17,762 nucleotides of DNA from an uncultured Candidatus Melainabacteria bacterium (GTDB lineage Bacteria; Cyanobacteriota; Vampirovibrionia; LMEP-6097). Made by a program: the position numbers and the translations under genes. Within the stretch, counting starts at the first letter, position 1; every line of letters starts with the position of its first letter. The stretch covers positions 1 through 17,762 of the forward strand of contig CALBDR010000350.1 of NCBI GenBank assembly GCA_937927525.1, read 5' to 3'. This document shows positions 7,526 through 14,727 of this stretch, one piece after another. The notes beneath the pieces were generated by a model. The model was given only the letters and a program-made list of their open reading frames with translations, made no database searches and was not told the origin of the DNA.

Positions 7526-7980
7526 TAGATCCTTATTTTAGACCTATATTAATTTCTTCTTTAATAACTGTTTTACTAAATACAGTGTTTATATTACCTT
7601 TTGCTGGTGCACCACTTTTTAGTTATTTTGTTGGTGGTTTTGTATCTACTATGATTTTTAAATCAGGAAAGGAAGATAAGTATTACGAAGTGAAAATGTT
7701 TGATAGTGCCGTTTTAGGAATTGGTACTGGAGTTATCTCTGGATCATTACTAGCGATTATTATTTCATTAAAACTCCAAAACACAGATATAAAGAAGATG
7801 ATTATCGACACTGTTAATGACCAATTACAAATGAATTCTCAAGCAGAGATTCCTTTACTTACAGAGCTGGAACCTGGTTTCTATATGCTTACTGCGATTA
7901 TTACAGTGATCATGGCATCTATAATGTGTCTTTTTGGAAGTACTATTGCAATTGCTTTTGTAAATAAAGAAAAGAAATAG
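7522..7980 (+). CDS. Small integral membrane protein of unknown function
   Basis: I do not recognise this family. The 152-residue protein has about four hydrophobic segments, near 8-27, 29-47, 62-84 and 119-147. The second and third are glycine-rich (YFVGGFVSTMIF; AVLGIGTGVISGSLLAIIISL). A polar 35-residue stretch lies between the third and fourth. It resembles in plan small glycine-zipper-like membrane proteins that have no assigned function. The start is TTG 7522, backed by AAGGAG 5 nt upstream and by a TTGA overlap with the RodZ-like gene. It sits between RodZ-like and CtpA-like genes, so an envelope role is a reasonable guess, nothing more. Confidence 0.75.
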   Translation: MIDPYFRPILISSLITVLLNTVFILPFAGAPLFSYFVGGFVSTMIFKSGKEDKYYEVKMFDSAVLGIGTGVISGSLLAIIISLKLQNTDIKKMIIDTVNDQLQMNSQAEIPLLTELEPGFYMLTAIITVIMASIMCLFGSTIAIAFVNKEKK

Positions 7981-7981
7981 C

Positions 7982-7990
7982 TGATAAAAT
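7982..7990 (+). promoter_or_regulatory. Possible internal extended -10 promoter of ctpA
   Basis: TGATAAAAT (TGn plus TAAAAT) ends 8 nt before GTG 7999, the same arrangement as at the BI-1 and argC genes. It would let ctpA be transcribed apart from the long upstream block. No -35 is visible. Confidence 0.4.
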
Positions 7991-7998
7991 ATTAATTG

Positions 7999-9387
7999 GT
8001 GAAAAAATATATAACTATTAATTTACTTTTAGTAATTACTGTTTCTTTTCAGCTCTTAGTTCCTGGCTTTGCTCAGATTACAGACAATGAAAAGTATACT
8101 CAACTCTATGACAGAGTTTGGCAAATTATAGAAAAAGATTATGTTGATTCTAGTTTTAACTCTCAAGATTGGGTTATATGGCGTCATCGTTATGATGAAT
8201 ATTTGGAAAATGATAAAGATGTCTATAAAGCGATTGAGACTATGGTTGCTAGTCTAGGAGATAGATACACACGTTTTTTAGATAAAGAATCGTTCAAGGA
8301 AGAGAAAACTTCTATAGAAGCAGAGTTAACAGGTGTTGGTATTCAGATCGGTTTAGATAAAGAACAGAGAGTTATTATCATTGCGCCGATTTCAGGTACA
8401 CCTGGTGCTAATGCCGATTTAAGACCAAATGATTTAATTGTTGAAATTAATGGTGAAAACACTTCTGGATTATCTATAGAAGAAGCTGCTAAAAAAATTC
8501 GTGGTCCTGTAGGAACAGAGGTAACTCTCACTATTCAAAGAGAGAAAGAAAAGCTATCTAAAACTATCAAGAGAGATAGAATTCCGATTAAATCTATTCC
8601 AGATGACCAAGCAAAGATAATTTTTGATGATATTGCTTATATTCGCTTAAGTACTTTCATCTCAAAAGAGACAGTGGGAGAATTACTGGCAGCTATTAAT
8701 AAATTAGATAAAAAAGCTAAGGCTTATATCATTGACTTAAGAAATAACCCAGGTGGACTTTTGAATAATGCGATGGTAATCTCAGACATGTTTTTAGAGG
8801 ATGGGGTTATAGTAAGTACTGTAAATAAACAGAATTATGTAAGCTCTTTTAAAGCTAGAAAGGTTATCACTACTGATAAACCGATGGCTGTTCTTATTAA
8901 TGGTAGTAGTGCAAGTGCAAGTGAAATTTTCAGTGGAGCGCTAAGAGACAATCATAGAGCTGTTTTAGTCGGTTCGACCACTTTTGGTAAAGGTTTAGTT
9001 CAAGCTATAAATAAACTTAAAGATGGCAGTGGAATTAATGTAACGATTGCTAAATACTTAACTCCTGATAAAACTGATATTAATAAAGTCGGCATTAAAC
9101 CTGATTATGAAGTTGCTTTAGAGAAAATAGATTACGAGAACAGTAGAGGACCTTGGTTCTTTGATATTAATGAGCCTTTTGGTACCAGAGAACCTGGAGA
9201 TGCTAAGGATAAACAATTAATGAAAGCAGTTCAAATCCTTAAAGAAGGGAAACATGGCTTAAAAGAATTAGACTCATCTGTTTTAGACAAAATAGCTCTT
9301 TTTGATTTAGAGCTAGAAGCTAAAAAAGAAAAGTCTAAAGATTCATCTGATAAAAAAGCCAATCAAGAAACCAAATTGGTTGATTGA
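7999..9387 (+). CDS. ctpA: C-terminal processing peptidase, S41 family (CtpA/CtpB type)
   Basis: An exported serine protease that trims or degrades proteins from the C-terminus in the periplasm or cell surface. From GTG 7999 it has 462 residues. A signal peptide occupies about 1-25 (KKYITINLLLVITVSFQLLVPGFA). The PDZ domain spans about 112-190 (TGVGIQIGLDKEQRVIIIAPISGTPGANADLRPNDLIVEING). The S41 core has YIRLSTF, AYIIDLRNNPGGLLNNA, and the Ser-Lys dyad in NGSSASASE (S306) and TTFGKG (K331), 25 residues apart as in the family. A lysine-rich tail ends NQETKLVD. The start may also be the TTG at 7996; neither has a good Shine-Dalgarno. The next gene is convergent. Confidence 0.93.
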   Translation: MKKYITINLLLVITVSFQLLVPGFAQITDNEKYTQLYDRVWQIIEKDYVDSSFNSQDWVIWRHRYDEYLENDKDVYKAIETMVASLGDRYTRFLDKESFKEEKTSIEAELTGVGIQIGLDKEQRVIIIAPISGTPGANADLRPNDLIVEINGENTSGLSIEEAAKKIRGPVGTEVTLTIQREKEKLSKTIKRDRIPIKSIPDDQAKIIFDDIAYIRLSTFISKETVGELLAAINKLDKKAKAYIIDLRNNPGGLLNNAMVISDMFLEDGVIVSTVNKQNYVSSFKARKVITTDKPMAVLINGSSASASEIFSGALRDNHRAVLVGSTTFGKGLVQAINKLKDGSGINVTIAKYLTPDKTDINKVGIKPDYEVALEKIDYENSRGPWFFDINEPFGTREPGDAKDKQLMKAVQILKEGKHGLKELDSSVLDKIALFDLELEAKKEKSKDSSDKKANQETKLVD

Positions 9388-9430
9388 GGTAGTTAGCGAG
9401 TATGGAGCTATATTTTAGTTTCTTGATTGG
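9359..9430. repeat. 13-bp perfect inverted repeat spanning two convergent gene ends
   Basis: CCAATCAAGAAAC (9359-9371) and GTTTCTTGATTGG (9418-9430) are exact reverse complements, 46 nt apart. The arms lie in the last codons of ctpA (stop 9385-9387) and of the convergent gene (stop 9408-9410). AACCA-AAT-TGGTT (9369-9381) forms a smaller hairpin inside. It may be a two-way transcript end or mRNA 3' stabiliser; no U-tract follows on either strand. Confidence 0.55.
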
Positions 9431-10721
9431 TGAAAACCTTAAATAAAAATTCTTCTTTGAAAAAATACTCATTGTAATTACTGTTTGAGTATTCACTGCA
9501 AAGATAACCTTTTTGCTTTGCGAGTTTGAAGTTTGCTGTTTTAAGTTGTTTTTTTATAATTGACTTTGTTTGATCATTCATACAAATTTCATTTACTAAA
9601 GAGAACTTAATTTCATTATCAATTAATTCAAAGTAATTTTCAAATGCGAGCTTGTTTAGAAGTTTTGCTAATTGCCAATTTATACTTGCTTTAGCTTCAG
9701 CTTTTTTTAGAATGCGAATTGCTGACTGAAATACAGATACAATATGTTCGCCATTGATATGTTTTTGTTTAGCTAGTATTTTCAGTCTTTCTTTTAATTC
9801 TTTTTGTTTATGGTATTGAGTTACAGTTAGTTCAGCTATTTCAAGTGCTGAGTTTAATTCTTGCTCTGTTAATAAAAATGGGTTTTTATTTGCAAAGCTT
9901 TCAAATTCAAGTTCTAGTGAGCTTAAATAAAAATTTATTTCCATGTCCTGTATTTCTAAATCATTCTTATTTTTTATAATTAACTCAAAGCTATCAATGC
10001 CTTCAATATTAATCTCTTTACTGTGTTCAAAGTATAAGTAATCATTTTTTTGAATTTGATAAATATTCTTTTGAAGAAAGATTCTTTCTTTGTCACTGAG
10101 ACTAATCCACATTAATGCTGAAAGTTCTAGTTCCTGGATATCTTTATAATAGATATTTGTGATTACTATATTCTGAAAGTTACTATCTAAAGATGTTTCC
10201 GCATCATCATAACCTAATTGTGCATCAATATTTGTTAGTATTGAACTTACTAGTTTGATAACAGCTTTTATATCAAAAGAAAATTTTAAATATATATTCA
10301 AGCGATCAACTATGAACATTTTTAGTGCATAGCTAGATTGATTGATAATGAATAATTCGCTAAGATCAAGTGCTGAAGCCATTTCTTCTTCTGAATAAAG
10401 ATTACCATTTAATGCAAATAAATTATTCACGTAGAAGCCATTTTCAACAACATTTGCAAATGCAGAGTCAACTAAGCAAAGCTCAATATCTTCCTTTATC
10501 TTATCTTTGCTGCATAGTGCCACCATGTAGTCTTCTTTTCCTTCATCTTCTCTGTCCAGCTTTTTTTCGTTTATTCGATTCTTATTTGCTTTATCATCAA
10601 AAAACTCTACTTCTCTATTAATAATTAAAGACTCTTCATAATAATAAGGTCTATTTTTTTCTTTTATTTCCACTACAGAGTAATCGCAAGCATTTTGCTC
10701 ACATTCAGTTATATTGCCCAT
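9408..10721 (-). CDS. Unrecognised 437-residue soluble protein
   Basis: I do not recognise this protein. It is highly charged, rich in E, K, N, I and L, with no signal peptide and no clear membrane segment, so it is probably cytoplasmic. The first 70 residues are polar and probably disordered. The middle has long alternating helical stretches (LSELFIINQSSYALKMFIVDRLNIYLKFSFDIKAVIKLV), and about residues 290-360 look helical and basic. No catalytic motif is evident. The frame extends four codons to a GTG at 10733, but ATG 10721 has GGAG 6 nt upstream and is preferred. It lies behind argC on the same strand, separated by 242 nt with a possible terminator, so it is likely its own unit. It may be lineage-specific. 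Confidence 0.8.
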   Translation of the reverse strand: MGNITECEQNACDYSVVEIKEKNRPYYYEESLIINREVEFFDDKANKNRINEKKLDREDEGKEDYMVALCSKDKIKEDIELCLVDSAFANVVENGFYVNNLFALNGNLYSEEEMASALDLSELFIINQSSYALKMFIVDRLNIYLKFSFDIKAVIKLVSSILTNIDAQLGYDDAETSLDSNFQNIVITNIYYKDIQELELSALMWISLSDKERIFLQKNIYQIQKNDYLYFEHSKEINIEGIDSFELIIKNKNDLEIQDMEINFYLSSLELEFESFANKNPFLLTEQELNSALEIAELTVTQYHKQKELKERLKILAKQKHINGEHIVSVFQSAIRILKKAEAKASINWQLAKLLNKLAFENYFELIDNEIKFSLVNEICMNDQTKSIIKKQLKTANFKLAKQKGYLCSEYSNSNYNEYFFKEEFLFKVFTNQETKI

Positions 10722-10727
10722 GCGTAT

Positions 10728-10731
10728 CTCC
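10728..10731 (-). promoter_or_regulatory. Shine-Dalgarno site choosing ATG 10721
   Basis: GGAG on the minus strand is 6 nt before ATG 10721. It overlaps the alternative GTG at 10733, which has no site of its own. Confidence 0.6.
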
Positions 10732-10812
10732 ACTTTAAAATTGGCGTTTTACTATATTATGTATGTGTGATCTGAATTAACTCACGCCCAGATTTTTCAG
10801 TACAAGACTGAT

Positions 10813-10849
10813 AAAAAAACGATAACAAGTAATATTTCAAACTACTTGT
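10813..10849 (-). terminator. Possible terminator downstream of argC
   Basis: On the minus strand ACAAGTA (10849-10843) pairs with TACTTGT (10831-10825) around an 11-nt loop. After a 5-nt gap a run of seven T follows (10819-10813). The stem is AT-rich and the gap unusual, so efficiency is doubtful. It would end transcripts from argC or from the folded element beside it. Confidence 0.4.
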
Positions 10850-10859
10850 AAAAATATTT

Positions 10860-10920
10860 AGTTGCCTAAACTCCTCCTGAAGTTTATAGCTGCACCATCC
10901 ACACTTTAAAGATAGCAACT
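10860..10920 (-). ncRNA. Possible folded RNA element with a GGAGG loop
   Basis: On the minus strand AGTTGC (10920-10915) pairs with GCAACT (10865-10860). Inside, TAAACT (10886-10881) pairs with AGTTTA (10872-10867) around the loop TCAGGAGG, and a GTGGATGG stretch lies on the 5' side. The element follows argC by 43 nt and precedes the possible terminator. I match it to no known riboswitch. It may be a small RNA or a 3'-UTR structure. The rest of 10734-10963 shows nothing clear. Confidence 0.25.
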
Positions 10921-10963
10921 TGAAATTATGAGATGGTTAAGAAAAATACAAATATAATTTTTT

Positions 10964-12124
10964 TTAAACTAATCTTGCTTTTTGTCGTAGTCCTAGACTT
11001 TCATCTAGATTGTACAGTAAATTCATATTCTGTATTGCTTGACCTGCAGCACCTTTTACGGTGTTGTCGATTGCAGCTACTGATATAACTCTCGAACTTT
11101 CTTCGTCAAACTCTGTCTGCATTTGAACTTTATTGGTTCCCTTTACCCATGCAGTATTAGGGTATGTACCATCATTTAATATTTGTATAAATTTAGAATC
11201 TTTATAGTAGTTCTTAAAGATTTTTTTAATAAAAGAATTTATATATTGTTTATCTGTTGTATTTTCTAATTCTTTAAAAGCTTCTAGATTTAAACTTAGA
11301 TAGCTAGTAGCTAGTATTCCAGAACTCATAGGAACTAGGTGAGGAGAGAAGAGTAAAGTTACTTTTTTATCACTCTGAGTTGATAGAAATTCTTCAATTT
11401 CTGGATTGTGTCTATGTTTATGAGCTAGATTATATGGTTTGAAAGATTCATTTACTTCAGTATAAAGCGTTGCTGTTGAAGCTTTTCTGCCAGCTCCGCT
11501 GGCACCAGATTTAGCATCGATAATAATATTAGTTAAATTAAAAATTTCTTTTTTATTTTGAACTTTTAGTTTTTGATTAAAATCAAAGAATGGCAGTAGG
11601 CTCAAGGAGGAGGCTGTAGGATAACAACCTGGATTAGCTATAAGTACTCCATTTTCTGAATTAGATTTTTTAGCTTCACTAATTTTAGTTCCATTTCTTT
11701 CAGCTAAGCCATAAATGGCATCATTTACTAGTTTAATATCTTTATCGTGTCTTGTAAGTTCATAGTATTTAAAATGAGTTTCTAAGTTTTTAAATCTATA
11801 GTCAGCACTTAAGTCGATGACATCAATTCCAGTTTCAATAAATTTATAAGCACTTTTTAATGCAATGCCATTAGGTGTTGCAAAGAAAATTAAGTCAATA
11901 TTTTTTTTAAATAAAACCTCATCTTCAATTTCTTGGTAAGGTTTACACTCTAAATCAAATTCTCCTAGAAAAGCTGGGTATACTTCTGAGAATTTTTGAG
12001 AAGTATATTGTTCACTAGAGACATATACTATTTCAGCAAGAGGATGATCTAGAAGTAACTCTATTAATTTTACGCCTGTATAGCCAGTGCTTCCTATTAC
12101 CGCTATTTTGATTTTTTCTTGCAT
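10964..12124 (-). CDS. argC: N-acetyl-gamma-glutamyl-phosphate reductase
   Basis: ArgC makes N-acetylglutamate semialdehyde from the acyl phosphate with NADPH, the third step of arginine synthesis, in the cytoplasm. The 386-residue protein starts with IKIAVIGSTGYTGVKLIELLLDHP, the NADP-binding GxTGxxG of this family. IDVIDLSADYRF and YGLAERNG follow. The active-site block is IANPGCYPTAS with C167, and KHRHNPEIEE (about 236-245) carries the conserved histidine. GASGAGRKAS and HLVPMSSGILAT are also typical. It is some 40 residues longer than common forms, partly from a polar insert at about 144-158. The ATG follows an extended -10 box by 8 nt with no Shine-Dalgarno. No other arg gene is in the window. 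Confidence 0.95.
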   Translation of the reverse strand: MQEKIKIAVIGSTGYTGVKLIELLLDHPLAEIVYVSSEQYTSQKFSEVYPAFLGEFDLECKPYQEIEDEVLFKKNIDLIFFATPNGIALKSAYKFIETGIDVIDLSADYRFKNLETHFKYYELTRHDKDIKLVNDAIYGLAERNGTKISEAKKSNSENGVLIANPGCYPTASSLSLLPFFDFNQKLKVQNKKEIFNLTNIIIDAKSGASGAGRKASTATLYTEVNESFKPYNLAHKHRHNPEIEEFLSTQSDKKVTLLFSPHLVPMSSGILATSYLSLNLEAFKELENTTDKQYINSFIKKIFKNYYKDSKFIQILNDGTYPNTAWVKGTNKVQMQTEFDEESSRVISVAAIDNTVKGAAGQAIQNMNLLYNLDESLGLRQKARLV

Positions 12125-12132
12125 TTAGCTAA

Positions 12133-12141
12133 ATTTTAGCA
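12133..12141 (-). promoter_or_regulatory. Extended -10 promoter of argC
   Basis: TGCTAAAAT on the minus strand (TG at 12141-12140, TAAAAT 12138-12133) is followed by 8 nt and the argC ATG. It shares TTTGCTAAAATT with the BI-1 gene promoter. No -35 and no Shine-Dalgarno are seen. Confidence 0.5.
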
Positions 12142-12183
12142 AAGAGGATAAGGGCTTTAATAAAGTATTCTATTTCCTAGTTC

Positions 12184-12206
12184 GCAATATAGTGTCATAA
12201 TATTGC
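12184..12206. repeat. 7-bp inverted repeat in the argC/amidase divergent region
   Basis: GCAATAT (12184-12190) and ATATTGC (12200-12206) are exact reverse complements with a 9-nt spacer. The site lies between the two divergent -10 boxes and covers the -35 region of the amidase promoter, so it could be an operator. Confidence 0.35.
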
Positions 12207-12213
12207 TAGTAGG

Positions 12214-12219
12214 TATACT
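12214..12219 (+). promoter_or_regulatory. -10 box of the amidase-murI unit
   Basis: TATACT ends 11 nt before ATG 12231, so the transcript would carry about 4-5 nt of leader. No Shine-Dalgarno lies in the gap. No clear -35 is seen. Confidence 0.4.
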
Positions 12220-12230
12220 TAATTTAACTT

Positions 12231-13964
12231 ATGATTTCGATCACGAATAAAACATTTAATAAAATTAGCGTTTTTAGCTTTTTCTTTTTAAGTCTATTTT
12301 TTTCTTTTGTAGCTAATGAGGTAAATGCTGCCGATAAGATCATTCATATTAAAGATGTCTCTTTAAAGCACGGTATCTTAAAAATTCCTCATGACTCTTT
12401 TTCTACTATTAAATTTGCTAAAAAGTTATATAGCGAACCAGATCGTTTGGTTTTTGATATTTATAACGCTGAGCTTAAAGGTAAGAATAAGAGTTATGAT
12501 CTAGATGACGGTCCTATTAATAAAGTTAAAGTTGCTCAATTTGAAGAAAATATAGTTCGTATCGTAATTCAGTCTGACGATAGAGCTTTACTGCATAAAA
12601 TTAAAATAGATAATATTGGACAAACTATTTACTTTAATCTTTCAGTTAACTTAACTAAGGTTGTAGACGTTAAATTTAAAAACGGTAACCTTTATATCGA
12701 AGCTGATCATCCGATTAATGTTCGATCTCTTATACTTGAGAATCCTGAAAGATTAGTTGTAGATTTAATAGGAGCTTATTTAAGAAGTTCATCACTTAAA
12801 GTTAATTTGAGTACTGGCTATGAATCAATAAAAGTAAGTCAGTTTAATAAATCTACGGTAAGGATAGTTTTGGCTGGTGGAAAAGATTATGATCAAAGAG
12901 AAATCAAACTTAGTTCTAACGAAAGGGAATTATGTATAGTTGGACCTGACTCTGATGATGTGAAAATAGTTCCTATCTTAAAAGATAAGTTATTAAATAT
13001 GAACCTTATCGATAGAAATGAAAATGGAACTGTTTTTATAGTTGAGTCATCTAAAGATATAGATTATAAGTTTTTATATTTAAAAAAACCTGAGAGATTT
13101 GTCGTTGATTTAGTTGATGTTGCCTTTGAAGAATCTTTAAGAGCTAATCAGTTTAGAGAAACTCAATTTGTTTCTAATGTTAGATTTGGTTTAGCAACAT
13201 TAGGAAAACCTGTTACTCGAATAGTTTTTGATTTAAAAGAAGACGGATTGAAAGCGAATATTATTAAGTCATCTAATAACAAGAGTCTAACTGTCGTTAT
13301 TTCTCCAGAAGATGCTGCTAAAGCGAGTGCTGAAGGTGAAGCTTCAGCTAAGCTAGAACGAGAAGATGCTATAGCAGGTGATGAAGAGAATTCGGATTTG
13401 GATTTATCAGGACTTCCTGCTCACAGTAAGATTGAAAAGAAAGTCGTTTTAGATGCTGGTCATGGTGGTTATGACCCAGGTGCTAGTTATGGTGGTCATG
13501 ATGAAAAAGATGTGACTTTATCAATTACCAGAAAAGTAAAAGCAATTCTTGAAGCTAAAGGTGTAAAAGTTTATATGACTAGATCTGAGGATCGCTTTAT
13601 TTCTTTAGCAGAAAGGGTCGAAATTTCGAAGAGTATAACTCCTAATCTCTTTGTGTCAGTTCACGTTAATGCTCTTGCTACTAATCCTGATATGGATGGT
13701 CTTCAGACCTATTACTATTCCCAAAATGGTTACCAAGTAGCTAAAGTAATGCATAAAGAACTTTTAGATATAGTGGGGATGCCGAATCGAAATATTAGAA
13801 AGGCTGCTTTCTGGGTTTGTAAATATACTAGAGCACCTTCAGTTTTACTTGAATTGGGCTTTATGACTAATAAGGATGAACGTAAAAAATTAGTATCCGA
13901 TTCTTATCAGGATAAACTAGCTAAAGCTGTAGCTTCTGGAATAATTAAGTATTTAAATAAATAA
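12231..13964 (+). CDS. N-acetylmuramoyl-L-alanine amidase with three AMIN-type modules
   Basis: A periplasmic amidase that cuts the peptide from N-acetylmuramic acid in peptidoglycan (AmiC type). The 577 residues begin with a signal peptide (FSFFFLSLFFSFVANEVNA, cleavage near 33). Three AMIN-like beta modules follow, near 36-137, 143-237 and 255-352; each carries a PxRLVxDI-type line (EPDRLVFDI, NPERLVVDL, KPERFVVDL) and a RIVxx line. An acidic linker (353-400) leads to the amidase_3 domain (402-576). Its zinc ligands are H411 (DAGHGG), E425 (DEKDV) and H478 (SVHVNA), and the catalytic glutamate is E541 (LLELGFMTN). AMIN modules target septal or wall sites, and three is more than in E. coli AmiC, which has one. 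murI follows after 1 nt. Confidence 0.93.
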   Translation: MISITNKTFNKISVFSFFFLSLFFSFVANEVNAADKIIHIKDVSLKHGILKIPHDSFSTIKFAKKLYSEPDRLVFDIYNAELKGKNKSYDLDDGPINKVKVAQFEENIVRIVIQSDDRALLHKIKIDNIGQTIYFNLSVNLTKVVDVKFKNGNLYIEADHPINVRSLILENPERLVVDLIGAYLRSSSLKVNLSTGYESIKVSQFNKSTVRIVLAGGKDYDQREIKLSSNERELCIVGPDSDDVKIVPILKDKLLNMNLIDRNENGTVFIVESSKDIDYKFLYLKKPERFVVDLVDVAFEESLRANQFRETQFVSNVRFGLATLGKPVTRIVFDLKEDGLKANIIKSSNNKSLTVVISPEDAAKASAEGEASAKLEREDAIAGDEENSDLDLSGLPAHSKIEKKVVLDAGHGGYDPGASYGGHDEKDVTLSITRKVKAILEAKGVKVYMTRSEDRFISLAERVEISKSITPNLFVSVHVNALATNPDMDGLQTYYYSQNGYQVAKVMHKELLDIVGMPNRNIRKAAFWVCKYTRAPSVLLELGFMTNKDERKKLVSDSYQDKLAKAVASGIIKYLNK

Positions 13965-13965
13965 T

Positions 13966-14727
13966 ATGAAGTTAGCTTTTTATGACTCTGGGCTTGGTGG
14001 TTTATCAGTTCTCAAGGTCTTCTTAGAAAACCTTATGAAGGAGTTTTCTGCTGGACTCAATCTTGAGTGTTTTTATATTGCTGATACATTACGTGCTCCT
14101 TATGGATCTAGATTAGAAAAAGATTTAAAGTCATATGTTTATGATTTTGCACACTTTGCTGATAATAAAGGGGCTAATTTTTTTATTTCTGCCTGCAATA
14201 CTAGCTCAAATCTTTTTGAAGATTTAGATTTAAGTATTTACAATTTTAAAAGTTTAAATCTCTTTGCTGCGATGCAAAACTTTTTCAATTCAGATGAGGC
14301 TGAAAAATATATTTATCTAGCTACAGAAGCGAATATCAAATCAAAAAAATTCCTTAATTGGAAGCAAAATATTATACCAATAGCTTGTCCTAAGCTGGTG
14401 CCTTTAATTGAAGAGCAGAAAAATGATTTAGCCGTAAGTCTAATACTAGATGAATACTTAAAAGACTATGAGCTTGATAGTCATTCTAAAATTATTTTAG
14501 GTTGTACACATTATGCGTTACTAGAAAATGACATAAAGAAAAAGTTAAACACTCACTTAGTTAATCCTGCTAAAGCACTCTTTGAATTATTTAGATTAGA
14601 AAACATTGATGATTTTGTAGATCACTCTCTTCCACGGTCAAAATTAAAAATAAATGCTTATTCTACTTCTTTGAATTCATCTTTAACCGTTGCTATTAAA
14701 GAACTCACCGAATCTTTAGATATGTAG
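13966..14727 (+). CDS. murI: Glutamate racemase
   Basis: MurI interconverts L- and D-glutamate and supplies D-Glu for peptidoglycan. The 253-residue protein has AFYDSGLGGLSVL (D7, S8), IADTLRAPYGSR, FISACNTSSN with catalytic C77, ATEANIKSKKF, IACPKLVPLIEE, and LGCTHYALL with catalytic C180 and H182. All main landmarks of the two-cysteine racemase are present; small changes are CNTSS for CNTAS and HYALL for HYPLL. It starts 1 nt behind the amidase stop without a Shine-Dalgarno of its own, so coupling is likely. Its last 70 nt overlap the convergent secreted-protein gene. Confidence 0.92.
   Translation: MKLAFYDSGLGGLSVLKVFLENLMKEFSAGLNLECFYIADTLRAPYGSRLEKDLKSYVYDFAHFADNKGANFFISACNTSSNLFEDLDLSIYNFKSLNLFAAMQNFFNSDEAEKYIYLATEANIKSKKFLNWKQNIIPIACPKLVPLIEEQKNDLAVSLILDEYLKDYELDSHSKIILGCTHYALLENDIKKKLNTHLVNPAKALFELFRLENIDDFVDHSLPRSKLKINAYSTSLNSSLTVAIKELTESLDM

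Noticed and set aside
10721..10733. GTG 10733 as start of the unknown minus-strand gene
   Set aside because: ATG 10721 has GGAG at ideal spacing; the GTG has none and overlaps that site.
10860..10920. Fluoride or c-di-GMP riboswitch behind argC
   Set aside because: GGATGG is present but the required conserved segments and pairing order of those classes are not, and no fitting gene follows directly.
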